Source: CAYVUV01 sp964455095
GTDB lineage: Bacteria; Desulfobacterota; Binatia; HRBIN30; CADEER01
Assembly (NCBI GenBank): GCA_964455095.1
Contig: CAYVUV010000368.1
Span: 1 to 15,447 of the forward strand
Length of the DNA: 15,447 bases
Direction: 5' to 3'
Shown: positions 8,328-15,447 of the stretch, piece by piece
How the letters are laid out: each line of letters opens with the position of its first letter
Numbering within the stretch: the stretch's first letter is position 1
Position numbers and translations under genes: made by a program
Notes under the pieces: generated by a model
What the model was told of the DNA's origin: nothing
The model's input: only the letters and a program-made list of their open reading frames with translations
Databases searched by the model: none

Positions 8328-11300
8328 CTACTCGCGGCTCACCGCGGCGAGGATGTGGCGGCGCAAATCGGGCTCGGTGAGGGTTGCCGCGGCGAGCCTT
8401 GCCACGCCGAGGGCAGCGGCTGCGTGGGCGGCCGCGGGCGCGGTGTGGCCGGCGCGATGTTCGAGGTCGGCGAGCAGTCGGTGCGCTCGCCAGACGCCGC
8501 GCCGATAGCCGATGTCCTCGGCCATCGAGAGCGCGGCGCGGGCGGCGGCGTCTGTCTCGACGCGGCGATCGGCGGCGAGCAGCGCCGCCCCCCGGGCGAG
8601 GAGGGCGCGCGCTTCGAGCTTGGGGACGCGGTGGCGTCGCGCGCCCTCGATCTCGGCCGCGAGCGCGGCGAGGGCTTTGTCGGGCTCGCCGCGGCTCAGC
8701 TCGACCTCGGCCCGCACGTGCAGCGCGTGCAGGGCGTAGCGCCAGCGCATCCACGGATCGCCGGCGCGGCTGAGCGCGGCCTCGATGGGTTCGAGATGTT
8801 CGAGCGCTTCGTCGCGCTGGCCGAGCGCGAGGTGATTGAAGGCCAGGTTGATCGCCGCGTTGGCGAGGATTTCCGGATCGCCGATCTCGCGCGCCAGGGC
8901 GTGGGCGCGCTGGTTGTGCTCGCGCGCGCGGTCGACCGCGCCGATCTCGGCGTAGCACCAGCCCAGCGTATTGAGGATGCGGCTGCGCCAGGCGCGGTCG
9001 CCGATGCGCTCGCACAGGTCGCAGGCCTCGAGCAGCAGCGCGAGCGCGCCGCCGAAGTCGCCGGTGCAGCAGCGCGCTTTGCCGAGAAACCAGGTGGCGA
9101 AGACGACGTGCTCGGGCGTGCGCAGTTCGCGGCCGAGCGCGATGGCGCGTTCGGCCGCGGGGAGCACCGCGCTGAAGCGGCTCTCCCACTCGGCGGCCTG
9201 GAAGAGGTGAACGCTGACGAAGGCCTCGGCTTCGCGGTCGCCGTAGCGCACGCAGACTTCGAGCGCCGCGCGGCCGTCGCGTTGCAGCTCGCCGACGTCG
9301 GCACCGTGCACGACGCGGCCGAAGCTGCGCGCGACCTGTACACGCGCCCGCGCGACCGGTGCGTCGGCGGCCAGTGCGGTCGCGGCGTCGAGGCAGCGCG
9401 TGGCCTCGTCGTAGCGGTGCCCCCAGAAATAGCTGTACCCCGCCGCACAGAGCAGCCGCGAGCGCTGCGCGTCTTGCAGCGCGTCGGCAGCGGCCGCCTC
9501 GTAGGCGCGGCCCGAGTCGGCGAAGGCGCTGAGCAGGAAGAGGGCGCGCGCGAGTCGTTCGTTCAGCGGCTGACGCCGCTCCGGCCGCTCGGCGCCGACA
9601 CGCGCGGCGATGTCGAGCGCGCGCCGGCAGTGCTCGACCACGGCCCGATTGGCGTAGGTGGCCGCCGCCTTCTCGGCCGCGCGCTCGTGATAGAGCAGCG
9701 CGCGCGGCCAGTCCTCGGCGCGGGCGAAGTGGTGGGCGAGCGTCTCGTAGTGCTCGGGCAGCCGGTCGGCGTAGAGCTCTTCGATCGCCAGGCCGATGGT
9801 GCTGTGCAGCGAGCGGCGGCGGTCGCGCACGACGCTTTCGTAGGCCACGTCGTGCGTCAGCGCGTGCTTGAACATGTAGGCGAGCTCGGGATCGGCGGCT
9901 TTCTCGTAGATCAACTCGACCTGGCGCAACTCGTCGACCTGGGTGCGGATATGGTCGCCGCCCTCGCTGATGCGCGCCAGCAGGCGCAGCGCGAACTCGC
10001 GGCCGATCACGGAGGCGACCTGGATGGCGTGCCGCGACGCCTCGGCCAGGCGGTCGATACGCGCCATCAGCACGTCCTGAATCGAATCCGGCACCGAGAT
10101 CTCGGCCAGATCGCGGGCCAGCTCGACGCGGTTGTCGGTGCGGCGCAATGAGCCGTCCTCGAGCAGCGAGCGCGTGATCTCCTCGACGAAGAAGGGGTTG
10201 CCGTCGGCTTTGGCGGCGATCAGCGCGTGCAGCGCCTCGGGGACCTCCGCGACGCCCAGCACCGAGCCGGTCATGGCGCTGATCTCGCGCCCGTCGAGCG
10301 GCACGAGCGTGGCGCGTTGGTGGAAGCTGCGGTCGCCGAACGGCTGCGCATAGCCGGTGCGGTGCGTCAGCACGACCATCACCCGGGTGGTCGGGATGGC
10401 GTCGCCGAGAAAGGCGAGGTACTCCTCGCTGGCGGGGTCGATCCAGTGCAGATCCTCGATCACCGCGACGACCGGATCGAGCTCCGCCAGGCGCAGCGTC
10501 AGCGCGCGCAGGGCGCGGAAGAGCTCGCTGCGGCGACTCGCCGAGTCGAGCTCGCTCACCGCCGCGTCGCCGACGCGCAGCGACAGGATCTGTTGCACGA
10601 ACGGAATCGTCCAGGTCAGTTCTTCCCCGAGCCGACCGACCTCGGCGGCGATCTTGGCGCTGGCGCTGGCGTCGTCGTCCTCGTCGTCGATGCCGAGGTA
10701 GCGCCGCAGCCCGTCGATCAGGGGCAGGAACGGGGTGCCGGTGCCGTACGAGGCGCAGCGGCCCTCGATCCAGACATGCGGGCGTCCGTCGAGGCGCGCC
10801 CGCAGCTCGGCGATGAGGCGCGATTTTCCGATGCCTGCCTCGCCCGCCACGAAGACCACCTGGCCGTGGCCGGCGGCGGTGCGCTCGAAGGCGTCGAGCA
10901 GCAGGTCGACCTCGCGCGCGCGTCCGACGAAGCGAGTCGGGCCGCGATCGCCGGCGGCGCGCGGCGGCGGTGCGGTCGAGCGCGGCGCGGCGGCGCGATA
11001 CGCGGTGAGGCGATCGGACGGTTCGGGCCCCAGCTGCAACGCGCGCGGCTGTAGCGCGCAGCTGCGTTCGACCCGGCGGGCGGCGTGGGGCGAGACCAGC
11101 ACCTCGCCGGCGCCGGCGTGTCCGAGCAGGCGTTCGGGCAGCGCGAAGACTTCGCCGACGGGGAGCAGGCGGGCGAGGGGATCGGCCGCGTGCATGTCGA
11201 CGGTAACCTCGCCGGTATGCACGGCGGCGCGCATCTCCGGCCGCGGCCCGCCCCCGGAGGCCAGGGCGCGTTCGATGGCCAGGGCGGCCTGCACGGCGCG

Positions 11301-12578
11301 CACGGGCAGCTGCTCGAGCGCCCGCGGTACACCGAAGACGGCGGTGAGCCGCCCCGGCGATTGCTGCAGCAGGCTGCCGCCGAAGCCGGCGATGCGATCG
11401 ACCACGGCGCGCTGCCAGTGGTGCGCCGCGGTCCAGGGCTCGTAGCCCGCGGCGCTCGCGTCTGGCGCCGGGGAGCTGAGGGTGAGGACCAGCACCGCGA
11501 CGGGTTTTTGCTCCCATGACGGGAGGCGAGCGAGCGACGCCTCGCGCGGCGGGGCGGGCGGCAGCGATGACGGCGCGGCGGGCGCGGCAACGGGCTCGGA
11601 CGCCGGGGGTTCGATCTGGGCGCGGCGCATGCGGTAGCGGAGTGCGTTGCGCCCGATGCCGAGCAGGCGCGCGGCACGGGCGACGTTGCCGCCCGTGGTG
11701 CGCAGCGCGGCCGCAATCTGTTCGGCCTCCGCGTCGCCCGGCGGGGTCGCGGCGGGCGACGCGATCGCGGCCCGATCCGGCGCGCGCGCCGGCGCGCGCA
11801 TGCAGTACTCTTCGAGCATGCGGCGGTCGACGTCGCGCTCGGTGCAGAGAAAGGTGATGCGCTCCATCAGATGGGCGAGCTCGCGCACGTTGCCGGGCCA
11901 GGCATACGTGGTCAGCCAGGCGTGCGCGTCGGCCGAGAGCCGTTTCGCTTCGAGGCCGTGGGCGCGCGAGAACAGGTCGATGTAGTGCTGCGCCAATGCG
12001 ACCGCGTCGTCGCCGCGCTCGCGCAGCGGCGGCACACGCAGTACCAGCACCGCCAGGCGGTGGTAGAGATCGGCGCGAAAGATTCCGCGCTCGACCAGCC
12101 CTTCGAGATCGCGCTGCGTGGCCGCGACCAGCTTGGCGTCGATGACGTGCCCTTCGACGGCGCCGAGGCGGCGGACCAGCTTGTCCTCGATCGCCTTCAG
12201 CACCTTGCTCTGCACCGGCGGCGAGAGCGCGTCGATCTCGTCGAGGAAGAGGGTGCCGCCCGAGGCGACCTCGAAGAGCCCCGGCTTGGCCTTCTTGGCG
12301 TCGGTGAAGGCCCCGGCTTCAAAGCCGAACAGCTCCGCTTCGAGCATGGCCTCGGGGATGGCGGCGCAGTTCACATCGATGAACGGGCCGGCGGCGCGCG
12401 GTCCGCTGGCGTGCATCTGCCGGGCGATCAGCCCCTTGCCCGTGCCGGTCTCGCCCTCGAGGAGCACCGTCGGCACATGCGGGCTGCCGGGCGCGTCGAA
12501 CGCAGCCAGCCGGCGAAGTTGATCCCGCAAGGCTGCGATTTCCTTAGATGTTCCGAGAATTTCCGGGCTGGCTGGCAT
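8328..12578 (-). CDS. Fused regulator: sigma-54 AAA+, Fis HTH, pseudo-cyclase, second NTPase, TPR
   Basis: The 1416-residue protein begins directly with a sigma-54 AAA+ domain (about 7-245: Walker A GETGTGKG 42-49, contact loop GAFTDA 89-94, Walker B FLDE 111-114). A Fis-type helix-turn-helix (about 284-322) and a Pro/Ala linker follow. Next is a class III nucleotidyl-cyclase-like domain (about 358-530) keeping VFGVP and HTGEV but lacking both metal-binding aspartates (VLVLTL and QQSPGR where the family has a D-I and G-D). A second NTPase comes next (about 550-850, P-loop GEAGIGKS 579-586, IEDLHWID at 707-714). A TPR-like helical region runs to the end (about 890-1400). There is no N-terminal sensor, so sensing probably lies in the C-terminal half. 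It diverges from the methyltransferase. ATG 12578 has no clear Shine-Dalgarno. Confidence 0.92.
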   Translation of the reverse strand: MPASPEILGTSKEIAALRDQLRRLAAFDAPGSPHVPTVLLEGETGTGKGLIARQMHASGPRAAGPFIDVNCAAIPEAMLEAELFGFEAGAFTDAKKAKPGLFEVASGGTLFLDEIDALSPPVQSKVLKAIEDKLVRRLGAVEGHVIDAKLVAATQRDLEGLVERGIFRADLYHRLAVLVLRVPPLRERGDDAVALAQHYIDLFSRAHGLEAKRLSADAHAWLTTYAWPGNVRELAHLMERITFLCTERDVDRRMLEEYCMRAPARAPDRAAIASPAATPPGDAEAEQIAAALRTTGGNVARAARLLGIGRNALRYRMRRAQIEPPASEPVAAPAAPSSLPPAPPREASLARLPSWEQKPVAVLVLTLSSPAPDASAAGYEPWTAAHHWQRAVVDRIAGFGGSLLQQSPGRLTAVFGVPRALEQLPVRAVQAALAIERALASGGGPRPEMRAAVHTGEVTVDMHAADPLARLLPVGEVFALPERLLGHAGAGEVLVSPHAARRVERSCALQPRALQLGPEPSDRLTAYRAAAPRSTAPPPRAAGDRGPTRFVGRAREVDLLLDAFERTAAGHGQVVFVAGEAGIGKSRLIAELRARLDGRPHVWIEGRCASYGTGTPFLPLIDGLRRYLGIDDEDDDASASAKIAAEVGRLGEELTWTIPFVQQILSLRVGDAAVSELDSASRRSELFRALRALTLRLAELDPVVAVIEDLHWIDPASEEYLAFLGDAIPTTRVMVVLTHRTGYAQPFGDRSFHQRATLVPLDGREISAMTGSVLGVAEVPEALHALIAAKADGNPFFVEEITRSLLEDGSLRRTDNRVELARDLAEISVPDSIQDVLMARIDRLAEASRHAIQVASVIGREFALRLLARISEGGDHIRTQVDELRQVELIYEKAADPELAYMFKHALTHDVAYESVVRDRRRSLHSTIGLAIEELYADRLPEHYETLAHHFARAEDWPRALLYHERAAEKAAATYANRAVVEHCRRALDIAARVGAERPERRQPLNERLARALFLLSAFADSGRAYEAAAADALQDAQRSRLLCAAGYSYFWGHRYDEATRCLDAATALAADAPVARARVQVARSFGRVVHGADVGELQRDGRAALEVCVRYGDREAEAFVSVHLFQAAEWESRFSAVLPAAERAIALGRELRTPEHVVFATWFLGKARCCTGDFGGALALLLEACDLCERIGDRAWRSRILNTLGWCYAEIGAVDRAREHNQRAHALAREIGDPEILANAAINLAFNHLALGQRDEALEHLEPIEAALSRAGDPWMRWRYALHALHVRAEVELSRGEPDKALAALAAEIEGARRHRVPKLEARALLARGAALLAADRRVETDAAARAALSMAEDIGYRRGVWRAHRLLADLEHRAGHTAPAAAHAAAALGVARLAAATLTEPDLRRHILAAVSRE

Positions 12579-12593
12579 TTCGGGTTCGGCGAT

Positions 12594-12689
12594 CGGTCGC
12601 TGTGGCCCAATCCATAGACCACTTCTGGCCCATGAGCCAGTTGCGCGACCAGGCGACCGTCGCAGAGCCCTGCATGCCGCTGCAGCGGC
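12594..12689. promoter_or_regulatory. Cluster of short dyads in the divergent intergenic region
   Basis: Between the fused regulator and the methyltransferase lie several repeats. GGTCGC (12595-12600) is inverted relative to tandem GCGACC copies at 12645-12650 and 12653-12658. CTGGC (12625-12629) and GCCAG (12636-12640) form a dyad. GCCGCTGCAGCGGC (12676-12689) is a perfect 14-bp palindrome ending 4 bp before the -24 element of the adjacent promoter. These are plausible activator sites, but individually short for such GC-rich DNA. Confidence 0.4.
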
Positions 12690-12693
12690 GGCC

Positions 12694-12709
12694 TGGTACG
12701 CATCGTGCC
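12694..12709 (+). promoter_or_regulatory. Candidate sigma-54 promoter for the methyltransferase gene
   Basis: TGGTACGCATCGTGCC keeps the invariant GG (12695-12696) and GC (12707-12708) at exactly 10 bp spacing and matches 9 of 12 consensus positions of TGGCACG-N4-TTGCW. The predicted start site near 12720 leaves a leader of about 40 nt containing AAGGAGG (12744-12750). Divergent placement next to a sigma-54 activator gene supports it. Confidence 0.5.
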
Positions 12710-12759
12710 TTTACACGCTGAACAACCCAACGAACAACCCCAGAAGGAGGGCGTGAAGG

Positions 12760-13812
12760 ATGATTCAGGAAGACAAGGTTCAGGAGTTCGTGCACAAGGC
12801 ACTTGGCGATCTCGGCTCGGCGCTGACCGCCTCATTGGTGGTGATCGGCGACAAGCTCGGGCTCTACAAAGCGATGGCCGGGGCCGGAGCGGTGACGCCG
12901 GCGGAGTTGGCCGAGCGCACCGGGACGACCGAGCGCAGTTTGCGCGAGTGGCTGTCCGCCCAGGCCGCGGCCGGGTACGTGACCTACGACGCGGCGACGC
13001 GCCGGTACACGTTGCCGGCCGAGCATGCCGTGGCGCTGACGCAGGAAGACAGCCCGGCCTTCGTCGCCGGCGGCTTCCAGGGCATGGTGGCGGCGATCAT
13101 GGCGACGCCGAAGGTGGCCGAGGCGTTTCGCAGCGGCAAGGGGCTGGGCTGGCACGAGCACCACAGCGATCTGTTCGAGGGCACGGAGCGCTTCTTCCGT
13201 CCGGGCTACGAGAATCACCTGGTGCAGTCGTGGATTCCCGCCCTCGACGGTGTCGCGGCGCGGCTCGACAGCGGTGCCCATGTTGCCGACGTCGGCTGTG
13301 GCTACGGCGCCTCGACGATCATCATGGCAAAGGCGTTTCCGCGCTCGCGCTTCGTCGGTTTCGACTATCACCCGGCCTCGATCGAGCGCGCGCGCGAACG
13401 GGCCAGGGAGGCAGGCGTCGGCGACCGGGTGCGTTTCGAGACCGCCTCGGCGAAAAACTACCCGGGCACGTACGACCTGATCGGGTGCTTCGATTGCCTG
13501 CACGACATGGGCGATCCAATCGGTGCCGCCAGCCACGCGCGCCAGGCGTTGGCGCCGAACGGCACGTGGATGGTGGTGGAGCCCAACGCCGCCGACGAGG
13601 TGGAGAACAACCTCAACCCGGTCGGGCGCCTGTTCTACTCGGTGTCGACGCTGGTCTGCACGCAGGCTTCGCTTTCCCAGGAGGTCGGCGCGGCCCTGGG
13701 CGCGCAGGCGGGCGAGGGGAAAATCCGCGAGGTCGCCAGCCGCGCGGGCTTCAGCCAGTTCCGGCGCGCGACGGAAACACCCTTCAACGCCGTCTTCGAG
13801 ATCCGCGCCTGA
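12760..13812 (+). CDS. Winged-helix SAM-dependent methyltransferase (Rv2258c-like)
   Basis: The 350-residue protein has an N-terminal winged-helix/dimerisation region (about 15-90, with TPAELAERTG and a following YVTYD strand). A class I SAM methyltransferase domain follows, with motif I ADVGCGYGAS (176-185), an acidic residue after strand 2 (VGFDYHP), and a later DLIGCFDCLHDMGDP. This is the layout of the Rv2258c-type methyltransferases and of small-molecule O-methyltransferases. The substrate cannot be read from the sequence. The ATG at 12760 follows AAGGAGG (12744-12750) with a 9-nt spacer. It is transcribed away from the fused regulator and is the only gene on its side, so it is the likely regulatory target. 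It ends at a convergent gap containing strong hairpins. Confidence 0.9.
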   Translation: MIQEDKVQEFVHKALGDLGSALTASLVVIGDKLGLYKAMAGAGAVTPAELAERTGTTERSLREWLSAQAAAGYVTYDAATRRYTLPAEHAVALTQEDSPAFVAGGFQGMVAAIMATPKVAEAFRSGKGLGWHEHHSDLFEGTERFFRPGYENHLVQSWIPALDGVAARLDSGAHVADVGCGYGASTIIMAKAFPRSRFVGFDYHPASIERARERAREAGVGDRVRFETASAKNYPGTYDLIGCFDCLHDMGDPIGAASHARQALAPNGTWMVVEPNAADEVENNLNPVGRLFYSVSTLVCTQASLSQEVGAALGAQAGEGKIREVASRAGFSQFRRATETPFNAVFEIRA

Positions 13813-13825
13813 AGGCAACCTTGGT

Positions 13826-13868
13826 GAGCGGTTGGGGGATTGATCTCATGAGAGACCCCCAACCGCTC
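13826..13868. terminator. Perfect 13-bp-stem hairpin with a palindromic loop
   Basis: GAGCGGTTGGGGG (13826-13838) pairs perfectly with CCCCCAACCGCTC (13856-13868). The 17-nt loop contains its own 10-bp palindrome TCTCATGAGA (13844-13853). It begins 13 bp after the methyltransferase stop. There is no T-run, so termination in either direction is plausible but not canonical. Confidence 0.65.
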
Positions 13869-13899
13869 TGAGGAGGAGCCGGCTTGGGCTCCTCCTCAG
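13868..13899. terminator. Second perfect 13-bp-stem hairpin, abutting the first
   Basis: CTGAGGAGGAGCC (13868-13880) pairs perfectly with GGCTCCTCCTCAG (13887-13899) around a 6-nt loop. It shares one base with the preceding hairpin. A short TTT (13906-13908) follows, weak for a terminator, but the stem is very stable. It is likely part of a two-way termination block between convergent genes. Confidence 0.6.
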
Positions 13900-13903
13900 G
13901 GAG

Positions 13904-14079
13904 CTTTGCCCAACAATGCCCTCGTCAGAAAATCACGAAAGCGCGACAGTACGAAAACACGACACCCTGATCCGGAGGGTTGAAATGTCTGAATGTCTCT
14001 TTCGTGCTTTCGCTCTTTCGCGGTTTCGTGATTCTCCACGTCGTCCGTGGCACGCCTGAGTGGGAATTGCTGGGCAAAG
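13904..14079. repeat. Long imperfect inverted repeat with mirrored octamer arrays
   Basis: The outer arms, CTTTGCCCAACAATGCCC (13904-13921) and its near-reverse-complement (14062-14079), match at 16 of 18 positions. Inside them, four CACGAAAG-like octamers (13934-13965) face four CTTTCGTG-like octamers (13999-14030). The whole unit can fold back on itself. It is lower in GC than the genes around it and lies in the 321-bp gap between convergent genes. A 67-codon open frame across it has no protein character. I see nothing else in the gap. Confidence 0.7.
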
Positions 14080-14133
14080 CCTCAGGGCGCGCGGTGGCTT
14101 CGCGTTCTCATGAACACGCGCTGAAACTGCTCC

Positions 14134-15447
14134 TCACGGACGAGTGTGACAGACGGCGCAATTCTCCGCCCCGGCGCCGATGATCGGCGGGTCGTTGGTC
14201 GGATCGGCATCCTGGTAGAGCGCGACACGGCCGGCGACGTCGGCGAGACGCGCCGTCAGGATCGGCTTGAACGGCCAGGTGGCCGGCGTCAGGGCGTTGG
14301 CCAGCGTGTACCACTGCGTGGCGTTGGCCACGTTGCCGCCCTTGGCGTACATGTCGCCGAACAGGGTGAGCGAGCCGGAGATGTTCGACGGCGCCATGCC
14401 GGCGTTGGCGCACAACTCCGGCTGCGTGCCGACGCAGGCAAGGGTCTCCGGGTTCTCGAGGTAGGAGATCACGTGGTTGTACGCGGCGGCGAAGCGGGGA
14501 TCATTCGGCGGCAGTGTCTGGATGACCGGGATGAGGTCGAAGACGTTGAAGAACGCATTGACCTGCAGGGCGACGTCGAGGATCTGCAGCGCCTCCGCCT
14601 GCAGGGCGGCGTCGTTCTCGATGACGCCGAGGGCGAACTTGGCGGCGCCGACGAAGCCGATGACGCGCGAGTCGCCGGTCAGCGTGGCGCTGTTCCAGAG
14701 CAGCGGCAGGGCTTCGTCGAACCATTGCACCGCGGCGTGGGCGTCGGCACGCGCCGCCGCGCTGACGTTGTCATACGTCACCACCTGCTGGCCGAAGCGG
14801 TAGAGGTGCAGCATGGCGATCAGGAAGCGCGAGCGGCCATCCTGACGGTCGCGGCGGGCGGCCTTGTCGAGCAGCGCGAGCGTCGCCTGCTGGTGGGCTT
14901 CTGAGTGATCGACCTGGTTGAGGACGTCCCAGAACCCCGCCTCGCCGAGCGCGCCGACGCGTGACGGCCGGCGCGTGCGCACGATCTGCGCGTCGTTGAG
15001 CTCGAAGTTGTGGTGGCGGGCCCGCAGCGCCACGTCGTCGATCACCAACTGCGCCTGGATGTAGCCGACCGGGCCGTCGATCGGCGTGTAGCCGGGACCG
15101 CCGACCTGGATGCGCAGCCCGTTCCTGCCGTAGCGCACCGAGCGAACCGGGCCGGTGGTATCCTCGTAGCGCCAGGCGCCGCGGCTGAAGTGCCACTTCG
15201 CGCAGTCGAGGGTCTGGGTCGCGAGCACGGCGTTGCGGTAGGTCGATTGGAGGTACGCCGAAACGTCGACGCGCGAGACCGCCGGGCATGCCGGCACCAG
15301 CAGGGGCTGCAGCGCGCCGTCGCGGCGCACGCGGAAGGCGCCGCCGCTGGTGTTCGGATCGCCGGTGTTCTCCAGCTGGGCGAACTTGCCGACGTTGAGC
15401 ATGCGGAACGAGAACACCGCGCTCGCCGGCTGGGCCAGGAGCAGGGC
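14134..15447 (-). CDS. Exported protein with C-terminal CxxCH motif; 5' end beyond the window
   Basis: The visible 437 residues begin inside a signal peptide (ALLLAQPASA, then VFSFRMLNVG), so the true start is only a short distance past the window edge. I do not recognise the family. The N-terminal third is beta-rich (YTPIDGPVGYIQAQLVIDD). From about residue 165 onward it looks alpha-helical and TPR-like, including KFALGVIENDAALQAEAL and GDMYAKGGNVANATQWYTL. A CAVCH motif (14146-14160) sits only three residues from the C-terminus, preceded by further cysteines (LACVGTQPELC), so one covalent haem is possible. No downstream axial ligand fits. Periplasmic or outer-surface location is inferred. 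It converges on the methyltransferase across the hairpin/repeat gap. Confidence 0.82.
   Translation of the reverse strand, partial: ALLLAQPASAVFSFRMLNVGKFAQLENTGDPNTSGGAFRVRRDGALQPLLVPACPAVSRVDVSAYLQSTYRNAVLATQTLDCAKWHFSRGAWRYEDTTGPVRSVRYGRNGLRIQVGGPGYTPIDGPVGYIQAQLVIDDVALRARHHNFELNDAQIVRTRRPSRVGALGEAGFWDVLNQVDHSEAHQQATLALLDKAARRDRQDGRSRFLIAMLHLYRFGQQVVTYDNVSAAARADAHAAVQWFDEALPLLWNSATLTGDSRVIGFVGAAKFALGVIENDAALQAEALQILDVALQVNAFFNVFDLIPVIQTLPPNDPRFAAAYNHVISYLENPETLACVGTQPELCANAGMAPSNISGSLTLFGDMYAKGGNVANATQWYTLANALTPATWPFKPILTARLADVAGRVALYQDADPTNDPPIIGAGAENCAVCHTRP

Noticed and set aside
8355..10151. A 598-codon plus-strand frame opposite the TPR region of the fused regulator
   Set aside because: No recognisable motif is present, and the composition is that of a complement of TPR coding sequence.
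13980..14183. A 67-codon plus-strand frame beginning in the repeat island
   Set aside because: It consists of octamer-repeat sequence and then runs antisense into the exported protein gene. There is no protein-like composition.

Overview
The window is about 70% GC with strong G/C bias at third codon positions. It reads as a Gram-negative, sigma-54-rich chromosome. Two NtrC-type activators, two or three sigma-54-like promoters, exported proteins with CxxCH motifs, and a large AAA/cyclase-like/TPR regulator suggest a deltaproteobacterial, myxobacterial or related environmental lineage. I cannot name the genus from this sequence. I saw no rRNA, tRNA, insertion sequence or CRISPR array.

Layout. 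(1) Positions 1-2927 form a divergent signalling locus. A PAS-histidine kinase with FixL-like PAS residues runs leftward and is cut by the window edge. A two-CBS-domain protein and an NtrC-type response regulator overlap by ATGA and run rightward. (2) A sigma-54 -24/-12 promoter at 3054-3069 precedes a tight five-gene set (3104-7658): an exported c-type cytochrome, a DksA/TraR zinc-finger protein, a protein-L-isoaspartate methyltransferase fused to an erythromycin-esterase-like domain, a histone-deacetylase-family enzyme, and a translationally coupled protein I do not recognise. A small Lys/Arg/Ala-rich protein (7800-8210) follows after a 141-bp gap. (3) A mirrored 7-bp repeat island (8226-8316) separates that gene from the convergent 1416-residue regulator at 8328-12578. 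That regulator joins a sigma-54 AAA+ domain, a Fis-type helix-turn-helix, a degenerate class III cyclase domain, a second NTPase and a TPR region. (4) Divergent from it, behind palindromes and a second sigma-54-like promoter, lies a winged-helix SAM methyltransferase (12760-13812). (5) A 321-bp convergent gap (13813-14133) holds two perfect 13-bp-stem hairpins and a second mirrored repeat island with an 8-bp unit. (6) The last gene, running leftward and lacking its 5' end, encodes an exported protein with CxxCH near its C-terminus.

How the genes may work together (inference). The kinase/CBS/response-regulator locus sits next to the sigma-54 promoter of the cytochrome operon, so the simplest model is a redox- or oxygen-responsive circuit. 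It would control a stress and repair set: electron transfer, RNA polymerase modulation, protein repair and deacetylation. The large fused regulator and the divergent methyltransferase look like a second, self-contained sigma-54 module.
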